Shown here: positions 1 to 5,919 of the stretch, in pieces
Layout of the letters: every line of letters starts with the position of its first letter
How positions within the stretch are numbered: the first letter of the stretch is position 1
NCBI GenBank assembly: GCA_011390035.1
Contig: JAABTE010000158.1
Location: 1-6,130 of the forward strand
Reading direction: 5' to 3'
DNA length: 6,130 nucleotides
From: Desulfobacteraceae bacterium
GTDB taxonomy: Bacteria; Desulfobacterota; Desulfobacteria; Desulfobacterales; JAABSP01
Position numbers and translations under genes: made by a program
The notes under the pieces: model-generated
Told to the model about the DNA's origin: nothing
The model's input: only the letters and a program-made list of their open reading frames with translations
The model's database searches: none

Positions 1-2755
1 GGAGCTGGCCCGGGATTTCCGGGTGGCCACATCGGGAAAGCCCCGGCTGATCCGCCGGTTCCTGCGGCGCTACCACCTGCTGGAAATGCCCGAGCAGTGG
101 AACCAGATCGCCTTTGACGACCACGTCCACGATGCCGGCACCAAGGGACGAAAGTCGGCCACCCACCTGATAATGGACGCCTGGATCAAGGGCATCCGCC
201 GTCTGCGGGTGATCTATTACAATCACATCCATTCGGTTTCCGCCATGGAGCTGCTTGAGGCGGCCCGGATCATGGGCATGGACGTGCGCATCGGCATCGA
301 GTTTTCCGCCCGGTTCCGGGGGCGGTACGCTCAGATCATCTGGGTGCCCAGGGGGTTTGCCGATTCACAGGATTTTCTCTGTTTTCTGGCCGATCCGCGC
401 ATGATGGACCTGATGGCGAGGGGCCGGGCCGCCTCGGCCTACCGGGAAAAGCGGGTGATGGACCTGCTGGAGCGCTTCAACGCGGTTCACCGGCCGGCCA
501 TAGAGGCGGCATGCGACATTCGCCTTTCGCCCATCCATCCGGCCGAATTCAAGGTCTTCGTCGGGGCGGGCCAGGCCTCGCTTGTCCATCTGAGCAAGTT
601 CATACACGATCGGGTGGTGGCGGCCATGCGGGAGCGGATGCCGGACCGCTATCGGCGGCTGGCGGAGGTGAAAGACGATGCCGAACGGGACGGGATTTGC
701 CGGGATATGGCCGAGATGGACGCCCTGGAGCCCGAGGACCTGATGGAGCGCTACCTGACCCCAGAGGCCAACCCGGATCTGCCCGATCCGGGCTGCTTCA
801 TCGACAGCCCGGACCTGCCCGAGGCCCTGCGCCGAACCCCGGCCGAGTGGGTCCGGGAGCTGGCCGGGGTCCGCGCCACCTTTCGCATCACCCTGAACCT
901 GACGGACCTGGACGCCATCGACGCCCTGGAGATCCTCTACGACTGCGAGGGGGCCATCACCCGCCTTGAGATCTTCAACCTCAAGGACTATCTGAACGGC
1001 AAGACCGCTCATCTTCCCGCCATCGACGCCCTGCAGCGCGCCCTGAACAGCGGCAACGTGATCGCTTTAAAGCGCATGATCCTGGAGATGATCGACGGGC
1101 TCCAGGCCGCCGCCGGGTCCGATCCGGAGCGGCCCGGGCGCGTGGAGAAGCTGAGCGCCATCCTGCACGACATCGCCCAGCTCAGGACGCTGTACAAGAC
1201 CACGCCCCTTAAGGCCCGCATCGGGTCCGACTCCACCGGCCAGTCCACCCGCTTTCACGGCATGGGCCTGGCCCTGAAAGAGAGCCTGCCGCCTGCCGCC
1301 CGCCGGCGCCTGTCCACAGCCGGAGGCGATGATATCCGGATGGTGATCCCCATGCGGATATCCGCCCAGCGCCGCATCACCTTTCACGCGGAAAATGGCG
1401 CCCATCCCCTGACGGCCGCCTTCTGGCGTGTCATGGAGCGGCTACGGATGCCCGAGCGCCTTTACCGCGGCGGCCTGCAGGACTGGCGCGTCCACGAGGA
1501 CAACGTCCGCCTGGCCGATCCGGGCAACATCGTCACCCTCGGCGGGGTTAGGCCCCGCCACTCCAACGGCCTGCTGGGGCTGCGGGAGTCGAAGGATGCC
1601 GGCGGTTTCCGGTTCTCTCTCAAATACATGCGCACGGACCTGCGCAACGGCCTGAAGGTGCTTTTGGGCTTCATTCCGGCCTTTGCCACCTTCTTTTTCA
1701 AGTATGACTGGTGGGTGCTGGCCTGGCTGGGGGCGCCCATCTGGTTCGCCATCACCGGGCTGCGCAACATCGTTCAGTCGGTGCTGGGGGGCGGCGGCAT
1801 GCGGCGCTCGCCCCTTTTGCGGTGGAACGACTACGTCTCCTGGGACCGGCTCACCGACTCGCTGCTGTACACCGGCTTTTCCGTGCCCCTGCTGGATCTG
1901 GTGATGAAGACCTGGGTGCTGGACCATGGTTTTGGCATCACCACCGCCACGCACCCCATTTCTCTTTATGCCTTCATGGCGCTGGCCAACGGGATCTACA
2001 TCTCCGGCCACAACATCTTCCGGGGGCTGCCCCGGTCGGCCGCCTTCTGGAATTTCTTCAGAAGCATCCTGTCCATTCCCATCGCCGTGCTCTTTAACGC
2101 CATGGCGGGCGGCATCCTGGCCGCGGCCGGCGTCCCGGGGGTGGACGCCGCGCTTCAGAAATGGGCGGCGGTCATCTCCAAGCTGGCATCCGACTGCGTG
2201 GCCGGCATCATAGAGGGCGCCGCGGACCGGCACGCCAACATCGGCAAAAGGCTCCGGGACTACGAGCGCAAGATCCGCCAGCTCTTCGACATCCACGCCC
2301 AACTGGAGCTGATGTTTCCGGAAAAGGACGTGCTGGAGCTGCTCAACGCCCCCATGAAGATCCACAATTCCCGCAACGCCGAGGCCCTGGATCTTGAAAA
2401 GATCATCATCATAAACGCGCTGGACATGCTCTATTTCTGGATGTACCAGCCCCGGTCCCACAGCGCCCTGCGCCAGACGATGGCGGGCCTGTCGGCCGAG
2501 GAGCGGCGCATCTTCGTCCGCACCCAGACCATCCTGCTGCGCCACCGGGAGATCAGCCTGCTGATGGTCAACGGCATCATCGGCGCCAACTTTGTCAAGG
2601 CCCTGGCCTTTTACCTGGACCGAACCCCCGCCTACCTTGCCGCCATCGGCCGCATCGACGCGACCCTGCCCCCGGTCGATGCGGAATCCGGCCCCGCCAT
2701 GGTTCCCGCGCCCAAAAAAAGATTTGACAACACTTGCCAATCGGGTTATCAATAA
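1..2755 (+). CDS. Large unrecognised protein: degenerate PHP-like barrel plus polytopic membrane region (5' end outside window)
   Basis: I do not recognise this gene by name. The frame is open to the left edge (first full codon at base 2). A GTG at 23 is the first possible start inside the window but has no well-placed ribosome binding site, so the true start is probably upstream. Numbering from that GTG gives 910 residues. Residues about 30-420 resemble a PHP metallohydrolase barrel with insertions: DDHVHD at 32-37, a strand ending IYYNHI at 64-69, GIEFS at 91-95, LEIFN at 315-319 and GSDST at 401-405. These match the PHP motifs DxHxH, (T)DHN, GxE, xExxN and GSDAH in order, but several metal ligands are replaced (see findings). 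Residues 437-540 form a soluble linker with a Gly-rich piece near 500-520. Hydrophobic segments at about 544-560, 563-580, 613-629, 645-661 and 677-703 suggest four or five membrane spans. The C-terminal 200 residues are helical and charged, ending in a basic, Gln-rich tail. Seen: the motifs and hydrophobicity. Inferred: the PHP relationship and a membrane location. Substrate and role are unknown. Confidence 0.8.
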   Translation, partial: ELARDFRVATSGKPRLIRRFLRRYHLLEMPEQWNQIAFDDHVHDAGTKGRKSATHLIMDAWIKGIRRLRVIYYNHIHSVSAMELLEAARIMGMDVRIGIEFSARFRGRYAQIIWVPRGFADSQDFLCFLADPRMMDLMARGRAASAYREKRVMDLLERFNAVHRPAIEAACDIRLSPIHPAEFKVFVGAGQASLVHLSKFIHDRVVAAMRERMPDRYRRLAEVKDDAERDGICRDMAEMDALEPEDLMERYLTPEANPDLPDPGCFIDSPDLPEALRRTPAEWVRELAGVRATFRITLNLTDLDAIDALEILYDCEGAITRLEIFNLKDYLNGKTAHLPAIDALQRALNSGNVIALKRMILEMIDGLQAAAGSDPERPGRVEKLSAILHDIAQLRTLYKTTPLKARIGSDSTGQSTRFHGMGLALKESLPPAARRRLSTAGGDDIRMVIPMRISAQRRITFHAENGAHPLTAAFWRVMERLRMPERLYRGGLQDWRVHEDNVRLADPGNIVTLGGVRPRHSNGLLGLRESKDAGGFRFSLKYMRTDLRNGLKVLLGFIPAFATFFFKYDWWVLAWLGAPIWFAITGLRNIVQSVLGGGGMRRSPLLRWNDYVSWDRLTDSLLYTGFSVPLLDLVMKTWVLDHGFGITTATHPISLYAFMALANGIYISGHNIFRGLPRSAAFWNFFRSILSIPIAVLFNAMAGGILAAAGVPGVDAALQKWAAVISKLASDCVAGIIEGAADRHANIGKRLRDYERKIRQLFDIHAQLELMFPEKDVLELLNAPMKIHNSRNAEALDLEKIIIINALDMLYFWMYQPRSHSALRQTMAGLSAEERRIFVRTQTILLRHREISLLMVNGIIGANFVKALAFYLDRTPAYLAAIGRIDATLPPVDAESGPAMVPAPKKRFDNTCQSGYQ
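2724..2752 (+). promoter_or_regulatory. Predicted sigma-70-type promoter for hisI-hisG
   Basis: TTGACA at 2724-2729 is a perfect -35 box. A 17-base spacer separates it from TATCAA at 2747-2752, which matches four of six -10 positions including the leading TAT. Transcription would start near 2759 and leave a leader of about 50 bases before hisI. The site lies inside the last codons of the upstream gene, in an AT-rich island (about 2711-2775) that contrasts with the GC-rich coding around it. A run of seven A's just upstream (2714-2720) could act as an UP-like element. The -35 box is part of a tandem TTGNCAA repeat (2724-2730 and 2734-2740). Prediction from sequence only. Confidence 0.55.
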
Positions 2756-2807
2756 TGTTTTTTTATATTTTACGAAAGCGCAAGGTGCGAGAGGGAAGCG
2801 AATCGCG

Positions 2808-3206
2808 ATGAATGAAGCGGGCAGGTGCGACATAAAGCTCGATTTTGAAAAGACCGGCGGCCTGTTGCCGGCCATCGTTCAGGACCATGAAACCGGTGAG
2901 GTACTCATGGTCGGCTTCATGAACGAGACGGCCTGGAGCGAGACGCTGAAAACCGGCATGGCCACCTTCTTCAGCCGGAGCCGAAAGGAGCTGTGGGTGA
3001 AGGGCAAGACCTCCGGCAATGTTCAGATGGTGCGGGAGATCCGCGTCGACTGCGACCTGGACACGGTGCTGCTGAAGGTGGAGCAGAAGGGCGGGGCCGC
3101 GTGCCACACGGGCCATCGAAGCTGTTTTTATCAGAAGGTGGAATCGGACGGGTCGGTCACGGTGGCGGGCACGCCCCTGTTCGATCCTAAGGAGGTATAT
3201 AAATAG
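2808..3206 (+). CDS. hisI: Phosphoribosyl-AMP cyclohydrolase (HisI), monofunctional
   Basis: HisI hydrolyses the adenine ring of phosphoribosyl-AMP to give ProFAR, the third step of histidine biosynthesis, as a cytoplasmic zinc- and magnesium-dependent homodimer. The 132-residue product has the family signatures: MVGFMN at 34-39, FFSRSR at 54-59, LWVKGKTSGN at 62-71, the metal-binding DCDLD at 81-85, and CHTGHRSCF at 99-107. Cys82, Cys99 and Cys106 are the expected zinc ligands; Asp81, Asp83 and Asp85 are the expected magnesium ligands. It ends soon after this domain, so there is no fused HisE (phosphoribosyl-ATP pyrophosphatase) as in enteric HisIE; hisE must lie elsewhere. The frame is open upstream to about 2592, but that part overlaps the preceding gene. 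I chose the ATG at 2808 because the purine-rich GAGGGAAG at 2791-2798 precedes it and the length then suits single-domain HisI. The gap to the upstream gene is 52 bases and holds the leader of the predicted promoter. Confidence 0.95.
   Translation: MNEAGRCDIKLDFEKTGGLLPAIVQDHETGEVLMVGFMNETAWSETLKTGMATFFSRSRKELWVKGKTSGNVQMVREIRVDCDLDTVLLKVEQKGGAACHTGHRSCFYQKVESDGSVTVAGTPLFDPKEVYK
3189..3196 (+). promoter_or_regulatory. Strong Shine-Dalgarno sequence for hisG, inside the end of hisI
   Basis: AAGGAGGT is a near-complete match to the 16S rRNA anti-Shine-Dalgarno and overlaps the final codons of hisI. The spacing to the hisG ATG at 3211 is 14 bases, longer than the usual 5-9. No in-frame ATG, GTG or TTG lies closer, so the ATG stands. 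The AT-rich spacer is unlikely to fold. The overlap suggests that translation of hisG follows that of hisI. Confidence 0.7.
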
Positions 3207-3210
3207 GATT

Positions 3211-4092
3211 ATGGCGGAACTTTCCAAGCTGAAGCTGGGCATCCCGAAAGGGAGCCTGCAAAACGCCACCATCGCGCTGTTCAAGCGATCGGGGTGGAAG
3301 ATAAACGTCAACGGCAGAAGCTATTTTCCCGAGATCGACGATGATGCCATCGAGTGCGCCATCTGCCGGGCGCAGGAGATGTCCCGCTATGTGGAGCAGG
3401 GCACCCTGGACGCCGGCCTCACCGGCCGGGACTGGATCGCCGAGAACCGCTCGGACGTGCATATGGTGACGGATCTTGTCTATTCCAAGGTCAGCTCCCG
3501 GCCGGCCCGCTGGGTGCTGGCGGTGCCCTACGGATCGGGCATCGAAACACTGGAGGATCTTGCGGGGAAAAAGATCTCCACCGAGCTGGTGGAATACACC
3601 CGGTCCTACTTCGCCGAGCGAAATATCCCGGTGGACGTGGAGTTTTCCTGGGGGGCCACGGAGGCCAAGGTGGTCTCGGGCCTGGCCGACGCCATTGTGG
3701 AGGTGACCGAAACCGAGAGTACCATCCGGGCCCACGGCCTCCGAATCATCCACGAGCTGATGCAAACCAACACCCAGCTCATCGCCAACCGCGTCGCATG
3801 GACGGACCCGGTAAAGCGCGATAAGATCGAGCAGATCGCCCTGCTGCTCAAAGGCGCCCTGGTGGCCGAGCGGCTGGTGGGCCTGAAGATGAACGCGCCG
3901 GGGGAAAGCCTGGAGCGGATCGTCTCCCTGCTGCCCAGCCTCAACGCCCCCACCATCGCCTCCCTGTACCAGTCGGACTGGTTCTCGGTGGAGACGGTGG
4001 TGGACGTGGGCGTGGTGCGGGACCTGATCCCCCGGCTGCTGAAAAACGGCGCCCAGGGCATCATCGAATACCCGCTGAACAAGGTGGTTTAG
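3211..4092 (+). CDS. hisG: ATP phosphoribosyltransferase, long form (HisG-L)
   Basis: HisG condenses ATP with PRPP to phosphoribosyl-ATP, the committed and feedback-controlled first step of histidine biosynthesis. The 293-residue length is that of the long form, a hexamer in known members that does not need HisZ. The two-lobed catalytic region covers about residues 5-215: KLGIPKGSL at 8-16, the family motif LDAGLTGRDWI at 66-76, ISTELVEYTRSYF at 122-134, and the PRPP-loop region DAIVEVTETESTIRAHGL at 160-177. In that loop the residue expected to be Gly (TGxT/TGxS) is Glu169. Residues about 218-293 are the ACT-like regulatory domain, ending in the typical GVVRDLIPRLLKNGAQGI and EYPLNKVV. In characterised long forms histidine binds this domain, so feedback inhibition is likely here (family knowledge). 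It starts 4 bases after the hisI stop, so it is almost certainly co-transcribed with it. Confidence 0.96.
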   Translation: MAELSKLKLGIPKGSLQNATIALFKRSGWKINVNGRSYFPEIDDDAIECAICRAQEMSRYVEQGTLDAGLTGRDWIAENRSDVHMVTDLVYSKVSSRPARWVLAVPYGSGIETLEDLAGKKISTELVEYTRSYFAERNIPVDVEFSWGATEAKVVSGLADAIVEVTETESTIRAHGLRIIHELMQTNTQLIANRVAWTDPVKRDKIEQIALLLKGALVAERLVGLKMNAPGESLERIVSLLPSLNAPTIASLYQSDWFSVETVVDVGVVRDLIPRLLKNGAQGIIEYPLNKVV

Positions 4093-4122
4093 ACAAACCG
4101 AATCAGCTCCCGGGGAGATCCC

Positions 4123-4130
4123 AAGGAGAT
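4123..4130 (+). promoter_or_regulatory. Ribosome binding site of the aminotransferase gene
   Basis: AAGGAGAT lies in the 41-base gap after hisG. The AAGGAG core is followed by 5 bases and then the ATG at 4134. This supports the assigned start and efficient, independent initiation. Confidence 0.75.
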
Positions 4131-4133
4131 ATA

Positions 4134-5279
4134 ATGATAGCGAGCAGACTGAAGGAGATCACCTCGTTCATCGTCATGGACGTGCTGGAAAAGGCCCATG
4201 AGATGGAACGAAAGGGCATCCACGTCATCCACCTGGAGGTGGGCGAGCCCGACTTCGACACCCCGGCCTGCGTCAAGGCCGCCGCCTGCAAGGCCCTGGA
4301 CGAGGGGCACACCCACTACACCCACTCCATGGGCCTGGTGGAGCTGCGGGAGGCCATCTGCGAGCATTACGAGGCCACCTACGGCGTGTCCATCCATCCG
4401 GACCGGGTGGTGGTCACCTCCGGCACGTCGCCGGCCATGTTCACCCTGTTCGCCGTGATGGTGGAGCCGGGCGACGAGGTGATCATCTCCGACCCCCACT
4501 ACGCCTGCTACCCCAACTTCATCAAGTTCATGGGCGGCATTCCGGTGCGGGTGAAGATCCACGAGGAGGACGGCTTCCAGTTCCGGGCCCGGGCCATCGC
4601 AGAGGCCATCACCCCCCGCACCCGGGCCATCTTCATCAACTCGCCGTCCAACCCCACGGGCAACCTTTTGAGCCCGGAGCGGATGAAGGCCATCGCCAAA
4701 CTGTCGCCCCACATCATCTCCGACGAGATCTATCACGGGCTGGTTTACGAGGGCAAGGAACACACCATCCTGGAGTTCCGGGACGACGCCTTTGTTTTCA
4801 ACGGTTTTTCCAAGCTCCACGCCATGACCGGCCTGCGCCTTGGCTACCTGATCGCCCCGGCCGAGTACATCGTGGAGATCCGGAAGATCCAGCAGAACTT
4901 TTTCATCTCCCCCAACTCCATGGTGCAGCGGGCCGGCATCGCGGCGCTCAGGGAGGCCGGCCCGGATATCGCGCGGATGAAGGAGATCTACAACCAGCGG
5001 CGCAAGTACATGATCGAGCGCCTGAGGAACATGGGCTTTGGCATCACCGTGGAGCCCACGGGCGCCTTTTACGTCTTTGTCAACGCCAGGCACCTGTCTC
5101 CGGATTCCTACAAGCTGGCCTTCGACATCCTGGAAAAGGCCCATGTGGGCGTGACGCCGGGCATCGATTTCGGCCCCAACGGCGAAGGGTACATCCGGTT
5201 TTCCTACGCCAGCTCCATGGAGAACATCAAGGAGGGGATGGACCGGATCGAGCGCTATCTCCAGCAGCGGCGGGGATAG
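4134..5279 (+). CDS. PLP-dependent class I/II aminotransferase (aspartate aminotransferase-like, fold type I)
   Basis: This 381-residue cytoplasmic enzyme belongs to the large aspartate/aromatic aminotransferase family and transfers amino groups through pyridoxal phosphate. Visible hallmarks are LEVGEPDFDTP at 34-44, the YTHSMGLVELR segment at 62-72, SGTSPA at 96-101, SPSNPTG at 170-176 with cofactor-contacting Asn173, SDEIY at 196-200 with Asp197 and Tyr200, the Schiff-base lysine Lys227 in GFSKLHAMTGLRLGY, and substrate-carboxylate Arg355 in YIRFSYASS. The overall pattern fits subgroup I-gamma aspartate aminotransferases rather than the I-beta histidinol-phosphate enzyme HisC. The stretch between NPTG and SDE is a few residues shorter than I expect for typical members. 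Exact amino donor and acceptor cannot be read from sequence. It follows hisG after 41 bases, so it may be in the same transcript. A role in histidine synthesis is possible but unsupported; aspartate, alanine or aromatic substrates are equally open. Confidence 0.93.
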   Translation: MIASRLKEITSFIVMDVLEKAHEMERKGIHVIHLEVGEPDFDTPACVKAAACKALDEGHTHYTHSMGLVELREAICEHYEATYGVSIHPDRVVVTSGTSPAMFTLFAVMVEPGDEVIISDPHYACYPNFIKFMGGIPVRVKIHEEDGFQFRARAIAEAITPRTRAIFINSPSNPTGNLLSPERMKAIAKLSPHIISDEIYHGLVYEGKEHTILEFRDDAFVFNGFSKLHAMTGLRLGYLIAPAEYIVEIRKIQQNFFISPNSMVQRAGIAALREAGPDIARMKEIYNQRRKYMIERLRNMGFGITVEPTGAFYVFVNARHLSPDSYKLAFDILEKAHVGVTPGIDFGPNGEGYIRFSYASSMENIKEGMDRIERYLQQRRG

Positions 5280-5286
5280 GTGATAA

Positions 5287-5325
5287 ATGAAAGATCCGTT
5301 TCGACAAAGCGCCGGCGCATCATGA
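5287..5325 (+). CDS. Possible 12-residue leader peptide ORF overlapping the engB start
   Basis: ATG at 5287 opens a short frame encoding MKDPFRQSAGAS and ending with TGA at 5323-5325. The sequence AGGTGAT at 5278-5284 matches the 3' part of the Shine-Dalgarno consensus (AAGGAGGTGATC), and its AGG part lies 6 bases before the ATG, which is good spacing. Its stop overlaps the engB ATG (5322-5324) as ATGA, the usual layout for translational coupling. The engB ATG itself lacks a clear ribosome binding site, so reinitiation after this ORF would explain its translation. The peptide has no recognisable motif. Short ORFs arise by chance, so the call is tentative. Confidence 0.3.
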   Translation: MKDPFRQSAGAS

Positions 5326-5912
5326 ACATTCGGGACGCACAGTTTATCACCAGCGCGGCCGACGGCGGCGGATACCCGCCGCCGGGCCTGCCGGAGATCG
5401 CCTTCGCCGGCCGCTCCAACGTGGGCAAATCTTCCCTGATCAACACCCTGGTCAACCGGAAGCGCCTGGTAAAGACCAGCAACACCCCCGGCCGCACCCA
5501 GCTCATCAATTTCTTTTCCGTCAATGACGCCATGGTGCTGGTGGACCTGCCCGGCTACGGCTACGCCAAGGTGCCGGAGGCGGTGCGCCGCAAGTGGGGG
5601 CCCATGATCACCGCCTATCTGTCCGACCGGGAAACCCTCCGGGGCGTGGTGCTTATCCTGGATATCCGGCGCATCCCCACCACCGAGGACAGGGAGATGC
5701 TCTCCTGGCTGATCCATGGCGGCCTTCCCCTGCTGCCGGTGCTAACCAAGGCGGACAAGCTTTCCAAAACCCAGGCCATGCGCCAGCGAAAGGCCATCGC
5801 CGAGGCGATTTCGCTGCCGGCGGACGATTTCACGCTGTTTTCGGCCAAGACGCGGCTGGGGCGGGAGCAGGTGTGGGAATCCATCGGGGCGCTGCTGACG
5901 GAAGGGGATTGA
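5322..5912 (+). CDS. engB: Ribosome biogenesis GTP-binding protein EngB/YsxC
   Basis: EngB (YsxC/YihA) is a small Ras-like GTPase needed for late assembly of the 50S ribosomal subunit in the cytoplasm. The 196-residue product contains every G motif: G1 GRSNVGKS at 30-37, the G2 region SNTPGRTQ at 53-60 with Thr59, G3 DLPG at 75-78 in the family-typical VDLPGYGYAKV, G4 TKAD at 142-145, and G5 FSAKT at 173-177. I chose the ATG at 5322 because it puts the G1 motif about 29 residues from the N-terminus, as I recall for Bacillus YsxC and E. coli YihA. A GTG at 5280, directly after the aminotransferase stop, would add 14 basic residues (to give 210) and has only a weak GGGGA upstream, so it is a less likely alternative. 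The ATG lacks a clear ribosome binding site and may depend on coupling from the small ORF at 5287-5325. It lies 42 bases after the aminotransferase and 7 before era. Confidence 0.96.
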   Translation: MNIRDAQFITSAADGGGYPPPGLPEIAFAGRSNVGKSSLINTLVNRKRLVKTSNTPGRTQLINFFSVNDAMVLVDLPGYGYAKVPEAVRRKWGPMITAYLSDRETLRGVVLILDIRRIPTTEDREMLSWLIHGGLPLLPVLTKADKLSKTQAMRQRKAIAEAISLPADDFTLFSAKTRLGREQVWESIGALLTEGD

Positions 5913-5919
5913 TATTGTA

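Noticed and set aside
511..969. A 152-codon + strand frame inside the large gene.
   Set aside because: Gly/Pro/Arg-rich out-of-frame translation of GC-rich codons; the enclosing frame carries coherent protein motifs.
2757..2770. T-rich run after the large gene, considered as an intrinsic terminator.
   Set aside because: I found no GC-rich stem directly before the T's; the tract fits better as the initially transcribed region of the his promoter.
1442..2875. A 477-codon open frame on the minus strand opposite the large membrane protein and the start of hisI.
   Set aside because: Low-complexity Gly/Gln/His/Val composition typical of an antisense shadow. It crosses a gene boundary and the predicted promoter, and has no recognisable domain.
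4106..4118. Small hairpin CTCC-CGG-GGAG in the hisG-aminotransferase gap, considered as a terminator.
   Set aside because: Only a 4-base stem with no following T run; too weak for intrinsic termination.
4130..4135. A perfect TATAAT hexamer overlapping the aminotransferase start codon.
   Set aside because: No -35-like hexamer 16-18 bases upstream (CTCCCG at 4107-4112), and transcription would begin inside the coding region. It is explained by the RBS and start context.
4185..5145. An identical 16-base sequence (CTGGAAAAGGCCCATG) at 4185-4200 and 5130-5145 within the aminotransferase gene.
   Set aside because: Both copies are in frame and encode LEKAH plus the next base, in different parts of the fold. 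Most likely chance with biased codon use rather than a functional repeat.
4089..5717. A 542-codon open frame on the minus strand opposite the aminotransferase and engB.
   Set aside because: Its translation is Gly/His/Val/Asp-rich with no motifs and mirrors the GC-rich third positions of the real genes on the + strand, which are full-length and motif-complete.
5280..5912. engB beginning at GTG 5280 directly after the aminotransferase stop.
   Set aside because: It adds a basic 14-residue extension not typical of the family and has only a weak RBS; the ATG at 5322 gives the expected distance to the G1 motif. Kept as an alternative in the engB entry.
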